Positions 17,319 to 26,617 are shown, numbered from the stretch's first letter. The stretch is 64,000 bases of DNA from Pantoea sp. WMus005 (GCF_013415305.1 NZ_JACBXU010000001.1:372001-436000); one strand, 5' to 3'. The notes: generated by a model not told the origin, from the letters alone. Made by a program: numbers and translations.

Positions 17319-19463
17319 ATGAGTACTTCAACCCTGAATACCGATAACTGGATTGCCGCCATGCTGCGTGTCGCCGCGCGATTCGGTAAACCTGCCGATG
17401 GCAAAACCCTGCGTCAGCAGATGCGCTGGTTTGAACATCTGCCGGTGTCACAGCAGCTGGAGCGGCTCTCCGGGCTGCTGGGACTGCATCTGACCATGGT
17501 GCCGCAGAACAAACTGCGCTGGCGTCAGGAGATCACGCCGGTGGTGCTGGTGCTGGAAAATGCCAGCGTGGCGGTGCTGGAGAATATCGATTCGGACGGC
17601 AGCGCGCGTTACTGGCTCAGTGAAGGCGGCGATGTGGTGCGTGAAAGCGCCTTATCGGACTTGCTGACACGCGCTCAGGGCGATGTCGGTGTGATAGGGG
17701 TGGCGGCGCGTGGCCGTGATGCGCGTATCGACGAATTCATCCAGCCCTATGAGCCACACTGGTTCTGGAAAAATTTTCGCGGTATGGGTCGTCGTATCAC
17801 CGAGATTTCACTGGCCTCGGTCGTCAGCAATGTGCTGGCGCTGGCCGGTATTCTCTTTTCGATGCAGGTCTACGACCGGGTTATTCCGGCGCAGTCGCAG
17901 TCCACGCTGTGGGTGCTGTTTGTCGGCGTGCTGATCGCTGCGGCCATTGAGTATCTGATTCGGCTGATGCGAACCCAGGTGTCAGACTTAATGGGCAAAC
18001 GCATCGATCTGAAAGTCTCCGCCATGCTGTTTGCCCGGGCGATGAGCATCCGTAACGAAGCACGGCCGAAATCGACCGGCTCATTTATCTCGCAGCTGCG
18101 TGAGATCGACCAGGTGCGTGAGCTGCTGACCTCGACCACGGTCGGCGCAGCGGCCGATCTGCCGTTTGTTATCCTTTTCCTGTTTATTATGTCATTTGTG
18201 GGTGGCTGGCTGGTGCTGATCCCGCTGGCGGCGATCCCGCTGATCGTCATTCCCGGCCTGCTGGTGCAGATCCCGATGGCGCGACTGGCCAAAGAAGGGC
18301 TGCGCGAGGGCGCGCTGCGTAATGCGGTGCTGGTGGAGACCATCGAAGGCATTGAGGATATCAAGGCGCTGCAGGCGGAACCCTATTTCCAGCGTCAGTG
18401 GGAGCAGACGCACGAAGTCAGCGCCGCCATCAGTAATCAGCAGCGGTTGTGGGGCGCACGCCTGACCGGCTGGGCGTCAACGGTGCAGCAGCTTACCTAT
18501 GCGGGCATGCTGGTGTTTGGGGTCTATCTGGTGCTCGATTCACAAATCACCACCGGTACGCTGGTCGCCTGTAGCCTGCTCTCATCCCGCACCATCGCCC
18601 CGCTGATGCAGCTGACCATGGTCTTCTCACGCTGGCAGCACGCTAAAATGGCGATGAAAGGGCTGGATGAGTTGCTGAAAAAGCCTCTTGATCAACCTGA
18701 AGCGGCTACGCTGGCGCACTGTCCGACGCTCACCGGCCAGTATGATCTGCGCAATGTGCATTACAGCTATGACGAAGAGAATGAAAAGAATGTGCTCAAC
18801 GTTCAGCAACTGCAGATTAAACCCGGCGAGAAGATAGCCATTCTGGGCAAAGTCGGGGCAGGGAAGTCGACGCTGCTGAAGATCCTCGCCGGTCAGGCCC
18901 AGGCCAGCCAGGGCAAGGTGATTGTCGATGGCGTCGATATTGAGCGTATCGATCCTACCGATTTACGCCGTCAGCTCGGCTGGCTGTCGCACGACTCCCG
19001 ACTTTTCTTTGGCACGCTGCGACAGAACCTGATGCTGGGCAATCCCCATGCCAGCGAACAGGAGATGCTGCAGGCACTGCGCATCAGCGGCGCACTGTCG
19101 CTGGTCCAGCAGGATGCCGCCAGCCTGGATCGTATTATCAATGAAGGTGGGCGTGGGCTTTCGGGTGGGCAACGTCAGATGGTGATGCTGAGCCGGTTGA
19201 TCCTGCGTCAGCCGCAGGTGGTGCTGCTGGATGAACCCACTGCGGCAATGGATGAACAGCTGGAGGAGCATGTGATCCGTCAGCTGCAGGGCTGGATTAG
19301 CGGCCGGACGCTGGTGCTGGTGACGCACCGTCCGGCACTGCTGAAAATGGTCGATCGTATTGTGGTGATGGATAACGGCCGGATTGTAGCGGATGGCCCA
19401 CGTGACGAGATCCTGCGCCGCGCGAATCCGCCCGCGACGCCAGGTAAAGGAGGTGCCGCATGA
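17319..19463 (+). CDS. Type I secretion permease/ATPase (LapB/BapC-like)
   Basis: 714 residues. The N-terminal ~130 residues match the C39-peptidase-like domain seen in adhesin exporters; I see no catalytic cysteine there, so it is probably a substrate-docking domain. The ABC membrane domain follows (TM helices about 165-425; WFWKNFRGMGRRITEI precedes the first). The nucleotide-binding domain has Walker A GKVGAGKST (~510), signature LSGGQ (~614), Walker B VVLLDEPTAAMD (~634) and H-loop THRP (~669). It energises export of the large adhesin through the inner membrane. The ribosome site AAGG lies 10 bases upstream of ATG. Its last codon overlaps the adaptor start by four bases (ATGA), indicating translational coupling. 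Confidence 0.95.
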   Translation: MSTSTLNTDNWIAAMLRVAARFGKPADGKTLRQQMRWFEHLPVSQQLERLSGLLGLHLTMVPQNKLRWRQEITPVVLVLENASVAVLENIDSDGSARYWLSEGGDVVRESALSDLLTRAQGDVGVIGVAARGRDARIDEFIQPYEPHWFWKNFRGMGRRITEISLASVVSNVLALAGILFSMQVYDRVIPAQSQSTLWVLFVGVLIAAAIEYLIRLMRTQVSDLMGKRIDLKVSAMLFARAMSIRNEARPKSTGSFISQLREIDQVRELLTSTTVGAAADLPFVILFLFIMSFVGGWLVLIPLAAIPLIVIPGLLVQIPMARLAKEGLREGALRNAVLVETIEGIEDIKALQAEPYFQRQWEQTHEVSAAISNQQRLWGARLTGWASTVQQLTYAGMLVFGVYLVLDSQITTGTLVACSLLSSRTIAPLMQLTMVFSRWQHAKMAMKGLDELLKKPLDQPEAATLAHCPTLTGQYDLRNVHYSYDEENEKNVLNVQQLQIKPGEKIAILGKVGAGKSTLLKILAGQAQASQGKVIVDGVDIERIDPTDLRRQLGWLSHDSRLFFGTLRQNLMLGNPHASEQEMLQALRISGALSLVQQDAASLDRIINEGGRGLSGGQRQMVMLSRLILRQPQVVLLDEPTAAMDEQLEEHVIRQLQGWISGRTLVLVTHRPALLKMVDRIVVMDNGRIVADGPRDEILRRANPPATPGKGGAA

Positions 19464-20629
19464 GTCTGGTGATTGTTGATAAAGATCTTGCCCGTCATGA
19501 GCGCCGGACCTCGGCGATTATCTGGCTCTGCACCGCCGCGCTGGCCATATTTCTGATCTGGGCGCACTTCGCCATTCTGGATGAGGTGACGGTTGGCACG
19601 GGCAAAGTCACCCCTTCCAGCCGCGCGCAGGTGATCGACAGCCTGGATGGCGGCATCGTCAAACAGCTTAACGTGCATGAAGGCGATATAGTGGAGAAAG
19701 GGCAGGTGCTGGCGACCCTCGATCCGACGCGCTTCCAGTCGAACTTTGGTGAGGCGCAGGCCAAAGTGCGCACGCTTCGCGCCTCATCCGAGCGACTGGA
19801 GGCGGAGTTGTCAGGTACGCCGCTGGCGTTCAGCGCAGAAACGCTGAAGGAGCCGAACCTGGTCACGCGAGAACGGCAGCTCTATGAGTCACGTCGTCGT
19901 AATCTCACCGAAACTATCAGTAATCTGCAGCAGTCGCTGAAACTGGTGCAGGATGAGCTGCGGCTGACCGAACCGCTGGTGGCGAAAGGCGCGGCAGGCC
20001 AGGTTGAGGTGATTCGTCTGCGTCGCCAGGTCAGCGATCTGCGCGGCAAAATCGACGAGGCGCGCAACGACTATCTGGTGCGCGCGCACGAAGAGCAGGT
20101 GAAAAACAATGCCGAACTGGATGCGCAGTTGCAGGTTGCCGCAGGCAAAGAGGATCAGCTGACGCGCGCCACGCTCTACTCGCCGGTGCGCGGTATCGTC
20201 AAAGATATTCAGGTTACTACGGTCGGCGGCGTACTGGAGCCGGGCGGCAAACTGATGGAAATCGTGCCGCTGGAGGATCAGTTGCTGATTGAGACGCGTA
20301 TCAATCCACGCGATATCGCCTGGATCCGACCCGGCCTGGCTGCCACCGTAAAAGTCACCGCCTATGACTCCTCAATCTATGGCGATCTGCACGGCGAAGT
20401 GGAAACGGTCTCGCCAGACACCCTGCAGGATGAGGTAAAACGTGATCAATATTACTATCGTGTCTACGTGCGTACCCAGAAAGCCGAGCTGACCAATCGC
20501 GCTGGCCGGAAATTCCCGATTGTGCCCGGAATGGTGGCCAATGTAGAGATTAAAACCGGTCAGAAATCTGTCATGGATTATCTGGTTAAGCCGCTGAATA
20601 AAGTCAAAGAATCGCTGCGCGAGCGCTGA
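19460..20629 (+). CDS. HlyD-family periplasmic adaptor of type I secretion (LapC/BapD-like)
   Basis: 389 residues. A short cytoplasmic N-terminus is followed by one TM helix (about residues 18-38). Then come the biotinyl-lipoyl half motif (VIDSLDGGIVKQLNVHEGD), a coiled-coil hairpin of about 120 residues, the second lipoyl half (LYSPVRGIVKDIQVTTVGG) and a beta-barrel/C-terminal domain. This is the membrane-fusion protein that bridges the ATPase to the outer-membrane channel. It is the last gene of the T1SS operon. After it only a weak inverted repeat (CAATCTG/CAGATTG, 20728-20749) could act as a terminator. Confidence 0.94.
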   Translation: MSLVIVDKDLARHERRTSAIIWLCTAALAIFLIWAHFAILDEVTVGTGKVTPSSRAQVIDSLDGGIVKQLNVHEGDIVEKGQVLATLDPTRFQSNFGEAQAKVRTLRASSERLEAELSGTPLAFSAETLKEPNLVTRERQLYESRRRNLTETISNLQQSLKLVQDELRLTEPLVAKGAAGQVEVIRLRRQVSDLRGKIDEARNDYLVRAHEEQVKNNAELDAQLQVAAGKEDQLTRATLYSPVRGIVKDIQVTTVGGVLEPGGKLMEIVPLEDQLLIETRINPRDIAWIRPGLAATVKVTAYDSSIYGDLHGEVETVSPDTLQDEVKRDQYYYRVYVRTQKAELTNRAGRKFPIVPGMVANVEIKTGQKSVMDYLVKPLNKVKESLRER

Positions 20630-20810
20630 GGATCGGCACCAGCTCATCTATCCGTTTTCTTAATTACGGTGATAAATTAACATGGCGGATATTTGGGCAG
20701 TTATGGGGCAAAGCGTGCGCAATTTAACAATCTGTGCGGAAGCAGATTGGCATTAATTTAACGCGATTAAGAAAGTTTACAGAGATATAACGCGACGGTA
20801 AATTGAAGGC

Positions 20811-20904
20811 AAAAAAATGCCGGACAATTTGTCCGGCGGGAAATAATAAGTTGTACATCTCATTCGGGGAGAATGAAGGTAATAATGGAATAAATGATGA
20901 TAGC
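20811..20904 (-). ncRNA. micF: MicF antisense small RNA
   Basis: It reads leftwards from 20904. The 5' end GCTATCATCATTTATTCC is nearly identical to the ompF-pairing end of E. coli MicF as I recall it. A CATTC-x5-GAATG hairpin follows, also present in E. coli MicF. The RNA ends with a GCCGGAC/GTCCGGC stem (20819-20837) and seven T. The length of 94 nt matches E. coli (93 nt), and the position divergent from ompC is the conserved one. A -10 box TAGAAT (+ strand 20912-20917) lies seven bases upstream of the start. MicF represses ompF-type porin translation through Hfq-dependent pairing. The 598-base gap 20630-21227 otherwise holds the OmpR sites and ompC promoter. Confidence 0.9.
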
Positions 20905-20911
20905 GGGGTCT

Positions 20912-20917
20912 ATTCTA
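20912..20917 (-). promoter_or_regulatory. micF -10 box
   Basis: TAGAAT on the minus strand, seven bases before the inferred micF start at 20904. No good -35 is seen at 16-18 bases, as expected for an activator-dependent promoter. Confidence 0.55.
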
Positions 20918-21058
20918 TTACCGGATGCCGTAAAAGTTTTATCATTCAGTGCTTCAGAATAATCCTATGTAACTTGTTGATAACAATGAAATCAAAATGA
21001 GATTATCAATTTGTGCGCCATTTTTTACCGATCCGTGCTGCTTATAAGTTCCCCGTTA

Positions 21059-21096
21059 TTTACATTATGAAATAACTGTTTCGATGTATGAAACAG
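21059..21096. promoter_or_regulatory. OmpR binding sites between micF and ompC
   Basis: Two adjacent boxes, TTTACATTATGAAATAACTG (21059-21078) and TTTCGATGTATGAAACAG (21079-21096), resemble the E. coli ompC OmpR box (TTTACATTTTGAAACATCT). They lie 40-80 bases upstream of the probable ompC start point, consistent with osmolarity control by EnvZ/OmpR, and could also serve micF. Confidence 0.7.
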
Positions 21097-21138
21097 TTTT
21101 GGAAATTTAGTAGCATTTTCCTGGTGGATTATTACCCG

Positions 21139-21144
21139 TTATAA
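21139..21144 (+). promoter_or_regulatory. ompC -10 box candidate
   Basis: TTATAA, placing a start near 21150 and a leader of ~78 bases, close to the E. coli ompC leader. The -35 region is poor, fitting OmpR dependence. Confidence 0.45.
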
Positions 21145-21227
21145 AACAACAATGGCCTGCCGGCTGAATTTTTAATCGTTCAGTTAGCAGTGGCAAATAA
21201 TAAAGGCACATAACAGAGGGTAATAAA

Positions 21228-22346
21228 ATGAAACGTCGCGTTCTCTCCCTGATGATCCCTGCGTTGCTGGTTGCAGCAGGATCAGCAAACGCAGCTGAAA
21301 TCTATAACAAAGACGGCAACAAATTAGATCTCTTCGGTAAAGTTGACGGTCTGCACTACTTCTCTGACAACAGCAATTCTGACGGCGACCAGTCATATGT
21401 TCGCTTCGGCTTCAAAGGTGAAACTGAAATCAGCAATCAGCTGACCGGTTATGGCCAGTGGGAATACCAGGCCGCACTGAACAACTCTGAAGCTCAGGGG
21501 ACGGCTGACAGCTTTACGCGTGTCGGCTTTGCCGGTGTGAAATTTGGTGATGCGGGATCGTTCGACTACGGTCGTAACTACGGCGTCGCCTACGATATTG
21601 GCGCATGGACCGACGTCCTGCCGGAGTTCGGCGGCGATACCTATGGCGCGGACAACTTCATGTATCAGCGCGGTAACGGCATGGCAACCTACCGTAACAA
21701 TAACTTCTTCGGCCTGGTGGATGGCTGGAACTTTGCCGTCCAGTATCAGGGCAAGAATGGCAACAGCAGCGAATCATCTAATGGCCGCGACGTACTGGGC
21801 CAGAACGGCGACGGCTGGGGTCTGAGCACCACGTATGATCTGGGTTCAGGTTTCGGCATTGGTGCGGCAACCTTCCAGTCTGACCGTACCAACGACCAGA
21901 ACAGCGCAACATCAGGTATCCTTGGACGTGGTGATAAAGCGGAAGTGTATACGGGCGGTCTGAAATATGACGCGAACAATGTCTATCTGGCAGCGATGTA
22001 CTCACGTTCGTTCAATGCGACCCGCTTCGGTGATAGCAGCAATACCTCTTCAGCTTATGGCTATGCGGATAAAGCGGACAACTGGGAACTGGTTGCGCAG
22101 TATCAGTTCGACTTTGGCCTGCGTCCATCCCTTGCGTATGTCACCTCACGCGGCACCGATATTCAGAACTGGGGTAAACAGAATCTGAAAAAATATATCG
22201 ATGTAGGCGCGACGTATTACTTCAACAAAAACATGTCCACCTATGTTGATTACCAGATCAACCTGCTGGACGACAACGCCTTCACCGACGCAGCCGGTAT
22301 CAATACCGACGACGTGGTGGGTGTCGGTCTGGTTTACCAGTTCTGA
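21228..22346 (+). CDS. ompC: OmpC-type general porin
   Basis: 372 residues. Signal peptide [22 protein letters not shown] is followed by the classic porin start [20 protein letters not shown]. The 16-strand barrel signatures include [12 protein letters not shown], the loop 3 segment with PEFGGD, and the C-terminal strand ending in YQF with terminal Phe, which BamA recognises. The ribosome site AGAGGG is as in E. coli. Divergent micF, OmpR boxes and apbE downstream identify it as ompC rather than ompF or phoE. It forms trimers for passive diffusion of small hydrophilic solutes. Confidence 0.95.
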   Translation: MKRRVLSLMIPALLVAAGSANAAEIYNKDGNKLDLFGKVDGLHYFSDNSNSDGDQSYVRFGFKGETEISNQLTGYGQWEYQAALNNSEAQGTADSFTRVGFAGVKFGDAGSFDYGRNYGVAYDIGAWTDVLPEFGGDTYGADNFMYQRGNGMATYRNNNFFGLVDGWNFAVQYQGKNGNSSESSNGRDVLGQNGDGWGLSTTYDLGSGFGIGAATFQSDRTNDQNSATSGILGRGDKAEVYTGGLKYDANNVYLAAMYSRSFNATRFGDSSNTSSAYGYADKADNWELVAQYQFDFGLRPSLAYVTSRGTDIQNWGKQNLKKYIDVGATYYFNKNMSTYVDYQINLLDDNAFTDAAGINTDDVVGVGLVYQF

Positions 22347-22354
22347 GTTATCAG

Positions 22355-22390
22355 GGAGCGCAGTTACGGCTGCGCTCCTGCGTTATTTTC
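22355..22390 (+). terminator. ompC terminator hairpin
   Basis: Nine-base arms GGAGCGCAG/CTGCGCTCC with a TTACGG loop start eight bases after the ompC stop. They are followed by a modest T-rich stretch (TGCGTTATTTTC). It overlaps the 3' end of the opposing small ORF at 22364. Confidence 0.6.
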
Positions 22391-22558
22391 CGGGCTTAGC
22401 ACTTCACCCTTTGGCCACTTCGTTGCTTCCGGTGCCGTTGTCACTGACGACATGACACTGCCGAATCGTGCCCCTTCAAACGCCACGCCTGCCAGAGTGA
22501 AGGCTGAAAAGCTCAGCCAGTGATGCCATGCTGACTGCCACTTCTGCGAATTTTTCAT
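22364..22558 (-). CDS. Possible 64-residue small protein, unknown function
   Basis: The ATG at 22558 has a good ribosome site (GAGAGGTGCAGA before ATG, GAGG six bases away). The product begins MKNSQKWQSAWHHWLSFSAF and is basic/aromatic at the N-terminus, with a short hydrophobic stretch (LSFSAFTLAGVAF) and a polar tail ending in NNAGAQP. It does not match anything I can name. It converges on ompC and its end runs into the ompC terminator hairpin. The extended start at 22582 adds MFISERCR without a ribosome site. The evidence is only the ORF, the ribosome site and plausible composition. Confidence 0.4.
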   Translation of the reverse strand: MKNSQKWQSAWHHWLSFSAFTLAGVAFEGARFGSVMSSVTTAPEATKWPKGEVLSPENNAGAQP

Positions 22559-22707
22559 TCTGCACCTCTCAGAGATAAACACTGTTTCAACAGTGCAGAA
22601 TTCATGCCAGCTTTACCGCTCTCACAGCCACAGACTATACGGCCGTTTTGATACACTTGCCGCGCGCGTCAGGGATAAGTTGCCCCAAACCGGTGCAGCT
22701 AAGCCTG

Positions 22708-22818
22708 TTACTGGCGCGGCCGTGAAGGGGTCATGTGACGATGACGGCGCTGTTCGACAACTTTATAGCTGCCGTAAACAAACAGGCCCAGGGCAACGGC
22801 GAGAATCATATAAATCAT
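22708..22818 (-). CDS. Probable 36-residue single-pass membrane protein
   Basis: A strong ribosome site (AAGGAG, six bases before ATG at 22818) precedes a 36-codon frame, MIYMILAVALGLFVYGSYKV then VEQRRHRHMTPSRPRQ. It has one hydrophobic helix (about residues 2-18) followed by an Arg/His-rich cytoplasmic tail. This is the typical design of enterobacterial small membrane proteins that regulate transporters or kinases. It lies between ompC and apbE, transcribed opposite to both. Gap 22819-22986 appears to hold the divergent promoters for it and apbE. No family name can be assigned. Confidence 0.6.
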   Translation of the reverse strand: MIYMILAVALGLFVYGSYKVVEQRRHRHMTPSRPRQ

Positions 22819-22989
22819 CTGTAGCTCCTTACTTTCATTAATGTTAATCGCCTCATCAGAGGCGGAATCAGGATAGATGACCGATGAATGCTCTCCTGGT
22901 TCACTAAAATATTCAACTTTATTTAAGTTAATTTACTGGGATTTTATGCTTCGTAGTGGCTATTAATAAAGTGTTACAAGCGAGGAATG

Positions 22990-24036
22990 ATGCGTTATAA
23001 GATTAATCTGCTCTTTATGTCTGTTTTAATTCTGGTGGTGGCGGGCTGTGATGAATCTGCCCCGACAACCCCGATGGTGCTGGAAGGAAAAACCATGGGC
23101 ACCGTCTGGCGGGTCAGCCTGGCGGGGGTGGAAAAGGAGCGCAAACCGATGCTGCAGCAGCGGATTCAGCAGCTGCTGGACGCGGATGATGCTGAGCTTT
23201 CAACCTGGAAGCCAGACTCCGCGTTATCGCGCTTCAACCAAAGTCGTGACCTGTCACCGCAGCCGGTGAGTGAAAACATGGCGGACATTGTTACGACCTC
23301 GCTGCGGATTGGCCGTAAAACCGGCGGGGCGATGGATATCACCGTCGGTCCACTGGTTAATTTATGGGGCTTTGGCCCGACGAAACTGCCCATTCATACA
23401 CCGGATGCAGCCCAAATTGCCGCCGCCCGTGCGCAGACCGGATTGCAGCATCTGAGAGTGCTGCAGGGTGCGGATGGACAATGGCTGCAGAAAGATCTGC
23501 CGGACCTCTATGTCGACCTCTCGACGGTGGGTGAGGGCTTTGCCACCGATCATCTGGCACGACTGATGGAGCAGCTCGGCATCAACAACTATCTGGTGTC
23601 GGTGGGGGGCGCCGTGCTGAGCCGTGGTCTTAATGCGCAGCAGCAGCCATGGCGGGTGGCGATCCAGAAACCCACCGATCGCGAAAATGCGGTTCAGGCT
23701 CGCGTCAGTCTGCAGGGACACGGTATCAGTACCTCCGGCAGCTATCGCAACTATTATGAACTGGACGGCAAACGCATTTCCCATGTGATCGACCCCGTTA
23801 CCGGGCGGCCCATTGAACATAAACTGGTTTCCGCTACGGTGATCGCCACCACGGCGCTGGAAGCCGATGGCTGGGATACCGGACTGATGGTCCTCGGCAC
23901 TGAGAAAGCCAAAGCGCTGGCGACACAACAGCATCTGGCGGTCTATCTGATCAGCAGGCAAGGCGATAAATTTGTCAGCTGGATGTCGCCGCAGTTTGCT
24001 GCTTTCCTGATCCCCACTGAATCCGGAGAACCCTGA
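22990..24036 (+). CDS. apbE: FAD:protein FMN transferase lipoprotein ApbE
   Basis: 348 residues from ATG 22990. The ATG at 22987 sits one base from the GAGG ribosome site, so the second ATG is preferred. The lipoprotein signal ends in LVVAGC, giving an acylated Cys followed by DES. ApbE hallmarks are present: MGTVWRV near the start, VDLSTVGEGFATD, the HVIDPVTG motif, and the metal-binding C-terminal segment DTGLMVLG. It attaches FMN covalently to threonines of Rnf/Nqr-type redox proteins on the outer face of the inner membrane. Position after ompC is the E. coli order. Its stop codon overlaps the alkB start (TGATG), so the two genes are coupled. Confidence 0.95.
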   Translation: MRYKINLLFMSVLILVVAGCDESAPTTPMVLEGKTMGTVWRVSLAGVEKERKPMLQQRIQQLLDADDAELSTWKPDSALSRFNQSRDLSPQPVSENMADIVTTSLRIGRKTGGAMDITVGPLVNLWGFGPTKLPIHTPDAAQIAAARAQTGLQHLRVLQGADGQWLQKDLPDLYVDLSTVGEGFATDHLARLMEQLGINNYLVSVGGAVLSRGLNAQQQPWRVAIQKPTDRENAVQARVSLQGHGISTSGSYRNYYELDGKRISHVIDPVTGRPIEHKLVSATVIATTALEADGWDTGLMVLGTEKAKALATQQHLAVYLISRQGDKFVSWMSPQFAAFLIPTESGEP

Positions 24037-24677
24037 TGTTAGATCTTTTTAGTGAAGAGCAGCCCTGGCAGGAGCCGCTGGCTGAAGGTGCCGTGATCCT
24101 GCGGCGTCGCGCACGTGAGGATGCAGAGATGCTGTATCAGCAGATACAGGCGATTGCCGCTCAGAACCCGTTTGCCCATCGCATTACGCCCGGCGGCCAT
24201 CGCATGTCGGTGGCGATGACCAACTGCGGCGATTTTGGCTGGTCGGTGGATTCACGCGGTTACAATTATCAGCAGCAGGACAACCTCAATGGCCGCAAAT
24301 GGCCGCCAATGCCGCCGCTGTTTCGGACTCTGGCGCAGCAGGCCGCGGCGGAGGCGGGATTCCCTGGCTTTAATCCGGATGCCTGCCTGCTTAACCGCTA
24401 TGAGCCGGGTGCGAAGCTGACGCTGCATCAGGATAAAGATGAGAAAGATCTGCACCAGCCTATCGTTTCGGTGTCGCTGGGTTTACCGGCGGTGTTTCAG
24501 TTTGGCGGCTTCGAACGTGGCGACAGCACCCAGCGTGTGCTGCTGGAACATGGCGATATTGTGGTGTGGGGCGGGCCGTCGCGCCTGCGTTACCATGGCA
24601 TCCTGCCGCTTAAGCCAGGCATTCATCCGCTGGCCGGAGCCTGGCGTTATAACCTGACATTTCGTCGCGCCTTTTAA
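24036..24677 (+). CDS. alkB: Alkylated DNA repair dioxygenase AlkB
   Basis: 213 residues (E. coli 216). It is a 2-oxoglutarate/Fe(II) dioxygenase that demethylates 1-methyladenine and 3-methylcytosine in DNA and RNA. The iron ligands fall at His131, Asp133 (HQDKD) and His187 (RYHG). The 2-oxoglutarate arginines are Arg204 and Arg210 (RYNLTFRR). All five match the E. coli numbering. In E. coli alkB is coupled to ada; here it overlaps the end of apbE by one base and no ada lies nearby. Adaptive-response induction through Ada is therefore not evident locally. Confidence 0.96.
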   Translation: MLDLFSEEQPWQEPLAEGAVILRRRAREDAEMLYQQIQAIAAQNPFAHRITPGGHRMSVAMTNCGDFGWSVDSRGYNYQQQDNLNGRKWPPMPPLFRTLAQQAAAEAGFPGFNPDACLLNRYEPGAKLTLHQDKDEKDLHQPIVSVSLGLPAVFQFGGFERGDSTQRVLLEHGDIVVWGGPSRLRYHGILPLKPGIHPLAGAWRYNLTFRRAF

Positions 24678-24772
24678 CTCACCACGCCAGCAAAGGCGAG
24701 GTGAGAATAACTATTGCTATCATTTGGCATCCCATTACACTGCAGGCTGTTTTTTAGCTGATGGATGCCTGC

Positions 24773-26425
24773 ATGACGTTGTTAAGCGTTGTTTTTCGCC
24801 AGTTCCGCTGGCCTTTTATCGGGGTGATTGCGCTGACGTTGTTAAGTGCCGTGCTGGGTATTGGCATGATCGCCTTTATCAACCGCGAAATGATTGTCGC
24901 CATCAACACCTCTTTTGCGGTCCTGCCGCAGTTCCTGTTGCAGCTGGTGGTGTTGATGGCCGTGACACTGGCCTCTCAGCTGGCGCTGACGATGCTTGGC
25001 CATCAATTTGTCTGGCGACTGCGCGGCGAATTTATCAAGCGTATCCTCGATAGCCGGGTCGAACGCATCGAGCAGCTTGGCAGTGCGCAACTGCTGGCGG
25101 GACTGACCAGCGACGTGCGGGCGATTACGCTGGCCTTTGTCCGCCTGCCGGAGCTGTTTCAGGGCGTTATCATTACAATCGGCTCAGCCATCTATCTTGC
25201 CTGGCTGTCGCCAAAAATGCTGCTGGTGACCAGTGTCTGGCTGGGTGTCACGCTGGTGGGCGGCTGGATGCTGGTCTCGCGGGTTTATCAGCACATGGCA
25301 AAGCTGCGTGAAATCGAAGATAACCTCTATCGCGATTACCAGACGGTGATTGAAGGACGCAAAGAGCTGCAGCTTAACCGCTCGCGCGCGCAGCAGGTTT
25401 ACGACACGGTTTATCAGGAAGATGCCCGTGCCTGGCGTCACCATATTGTGCGTGCCGATACTTATCATCTGAGTGCGGTCAACTGGTCAAATATCATGAC
25501 CCTGGGCGCTATCGGCATGGTCTTTTTTATGGCTAACAGCCTGGGCTGGGCCAATACCGCTGTCGCCGCGACCTTCTCTCTGACGCTGCTGTTCTTACGT
25601 ACGCCTCTGCTCTCTGCGGTGGGCGCATTACCCACGTTGCTCAGCGCCCAGGTCGCCTTCCGTAAGCTCAATGCCTTTGATCTTGCGCCTTATCAGGCAG
25701 GGTTCCACACGCCATCGGTGTCGTCAGACTGGCAAACCCTGGAGTTGCGCGACGTCTCTTTTCACTATGGTGACAACGGCTTTCAGGTCGGCCCGATTAA
25801 CCTGACGCTGCGCCGGGGCGAACTGGTGTTTCTGATTGGCGGCAACGGCAGCGGGAAATCGACGCTGGCGATGCTGCTGACCGGGCTTTATCAGCCTCAG
25901 TCCGGCACGCTGCTGTTGGATGGCAAGCCGATAACGGCTGACGCGCTTGATGTCTGGCGCAGCCAGTTCTCGGCGGTCTTTACCGACCTGCATCTGTTTG
26001 ACCGGTTAATCGGGCGGGAAGGGATTGCGGCCAATCCGGCGCTGGTGCAGCAGTGGCTGGAAAGACTGAAGATGCAGGATAAGCTGAAGATTGAAGGCAA
26101 TAAAGTGCTGAATCTGCGGCTCTCTAAAGGACAGAGTAAGCGACTGGCGCTGCTGCTGGCAGTGGCAGAAGAGCGCGATGTGTTGCTACTGGATGAGTGG
26201 GCGGCGGATCAGGACCCGCATTTCCGGCGTATCTTCTATCGTGAGCTGCTGCCATGGTTACAGCAGGCGGGTAAAACGGTATTTGCTATCAGCCATGACG
26301 ATCACTACTTCATCCATGCCGATCGGCTGCTGGAGATGCGTGAAGGCCAGTTAACGGAGCTGACCGGTAATGAACGCGACCTCGCCACGCTCGACTCAGT
26401 TAAACGCACGGAGACCGGGCTTTGA
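24773..26425 (+). CDS. yojI: ABC exporter YojI (microcin J25 efflux family)
   Basis: 550 residues from ATG 24773, which matches the E. coli start; ATG 24761 would add four residues (MDAC). A six-helix membrane domain is fused to one ATPase domain. The protein closely follows E. coli YojI, for example [20 protein letters not shown] and [19 protein letters not shown]. Walker A is GGNGSGKST, the signature is the divergent LSKGQSKR, and Walker B is [16 protein letters not shown] with the H-loop SHDDHYF. The LSKGQ signature and DEWAADQDP are characteristic of this cyclic-peptide exporter subfamily. In E. coli it exports microcin J25 together with TolC. The substrate here is unknown. Confidence 0.94.
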   Translation: MTLLSVVFRQFRWPFIGVIALTLLSAVLGIGMIAFINREMIVAINTSFAVLPQFLLQLVVLMAVTLASQLALTMLGHQFVWRLRGEFIKRILDSRVERIEQLGSAQLLAGLTSDVRAITLAFVRLPELFQGVIITIGSAIYLAWLSPKMLLVTSVWLGVTLVGGWMLVSRVYQHMAKLREIEDNLYRDYQTVIEGRKELQLNRSRAQQVYDTVYQEDARAWRHHIVRADTYHLSAVNWSNIMTLGAIGMVFFMANSLGWANTAVAATFSLTLLFLRTPLLSAVGALPTLLSAQVAFRKLNAFDLAPYQAGFHTPSVSSDWQTLELRDVSFHYGDNGFQVGPINLTLRRGELVFLIGGNGSGKSTLAMLLTGLYQPQSGTLLLDGKPITADALDVWRSQFSAVFTDLHLFDRLIGREGIAANPALVQQWLERLKMQDKLKIEGNKVLNLRLSKGQSKRLALLLAVAEERDVLLLDEWAADQDPHFRRIFYRELLPWLQQAGKTVFAISHDDHYFIHADRLLEMREGQLTELTGNERDLATLDSVKRTETGL

Positions 26426-26582
26426 CGGCAGATGGCAAAACGCAGCAGCTACCGTGTTAAGTTCCGTGCAGGTCGCTGAGCACTGTGTCTAAGCGTCAGC
26501 TGCAAGCTGCCGTGCTGCATACGCAGTACATCACGCATAACAGTCATGGATGGCAGGTCATCTACAGTGCGGTCGATGAGTG

Positions 26583-26612
26583 AAAATTGGCCTCCTGCCA
26601 ACGCAGGAGGCC
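26583..26612 (-). terminator. Terminator of the carboxylesterase gene
   Basis: A ten-base perfect stem GGCCTCCTGC/GCAGGAGGCC (26589-26612) with a four-base loop starts six bases after the esterase stop, followed on the minus strand by AATTTT. Confidence 0.75.
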
Positions 26613-26617
26613 GCGGA

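Noticed and set aside
20803..21000. Plus-strand 65-codon frame
   Set aside because: It lies antisense to micF and its promoter, has no ribosome site and a non-protein-like composition.
24702..24725. AT-rich stretch before yojI resembling a Fur box
   Set aside because: The match to the 19-base consensus is no better than chance and it has no palindromic core.
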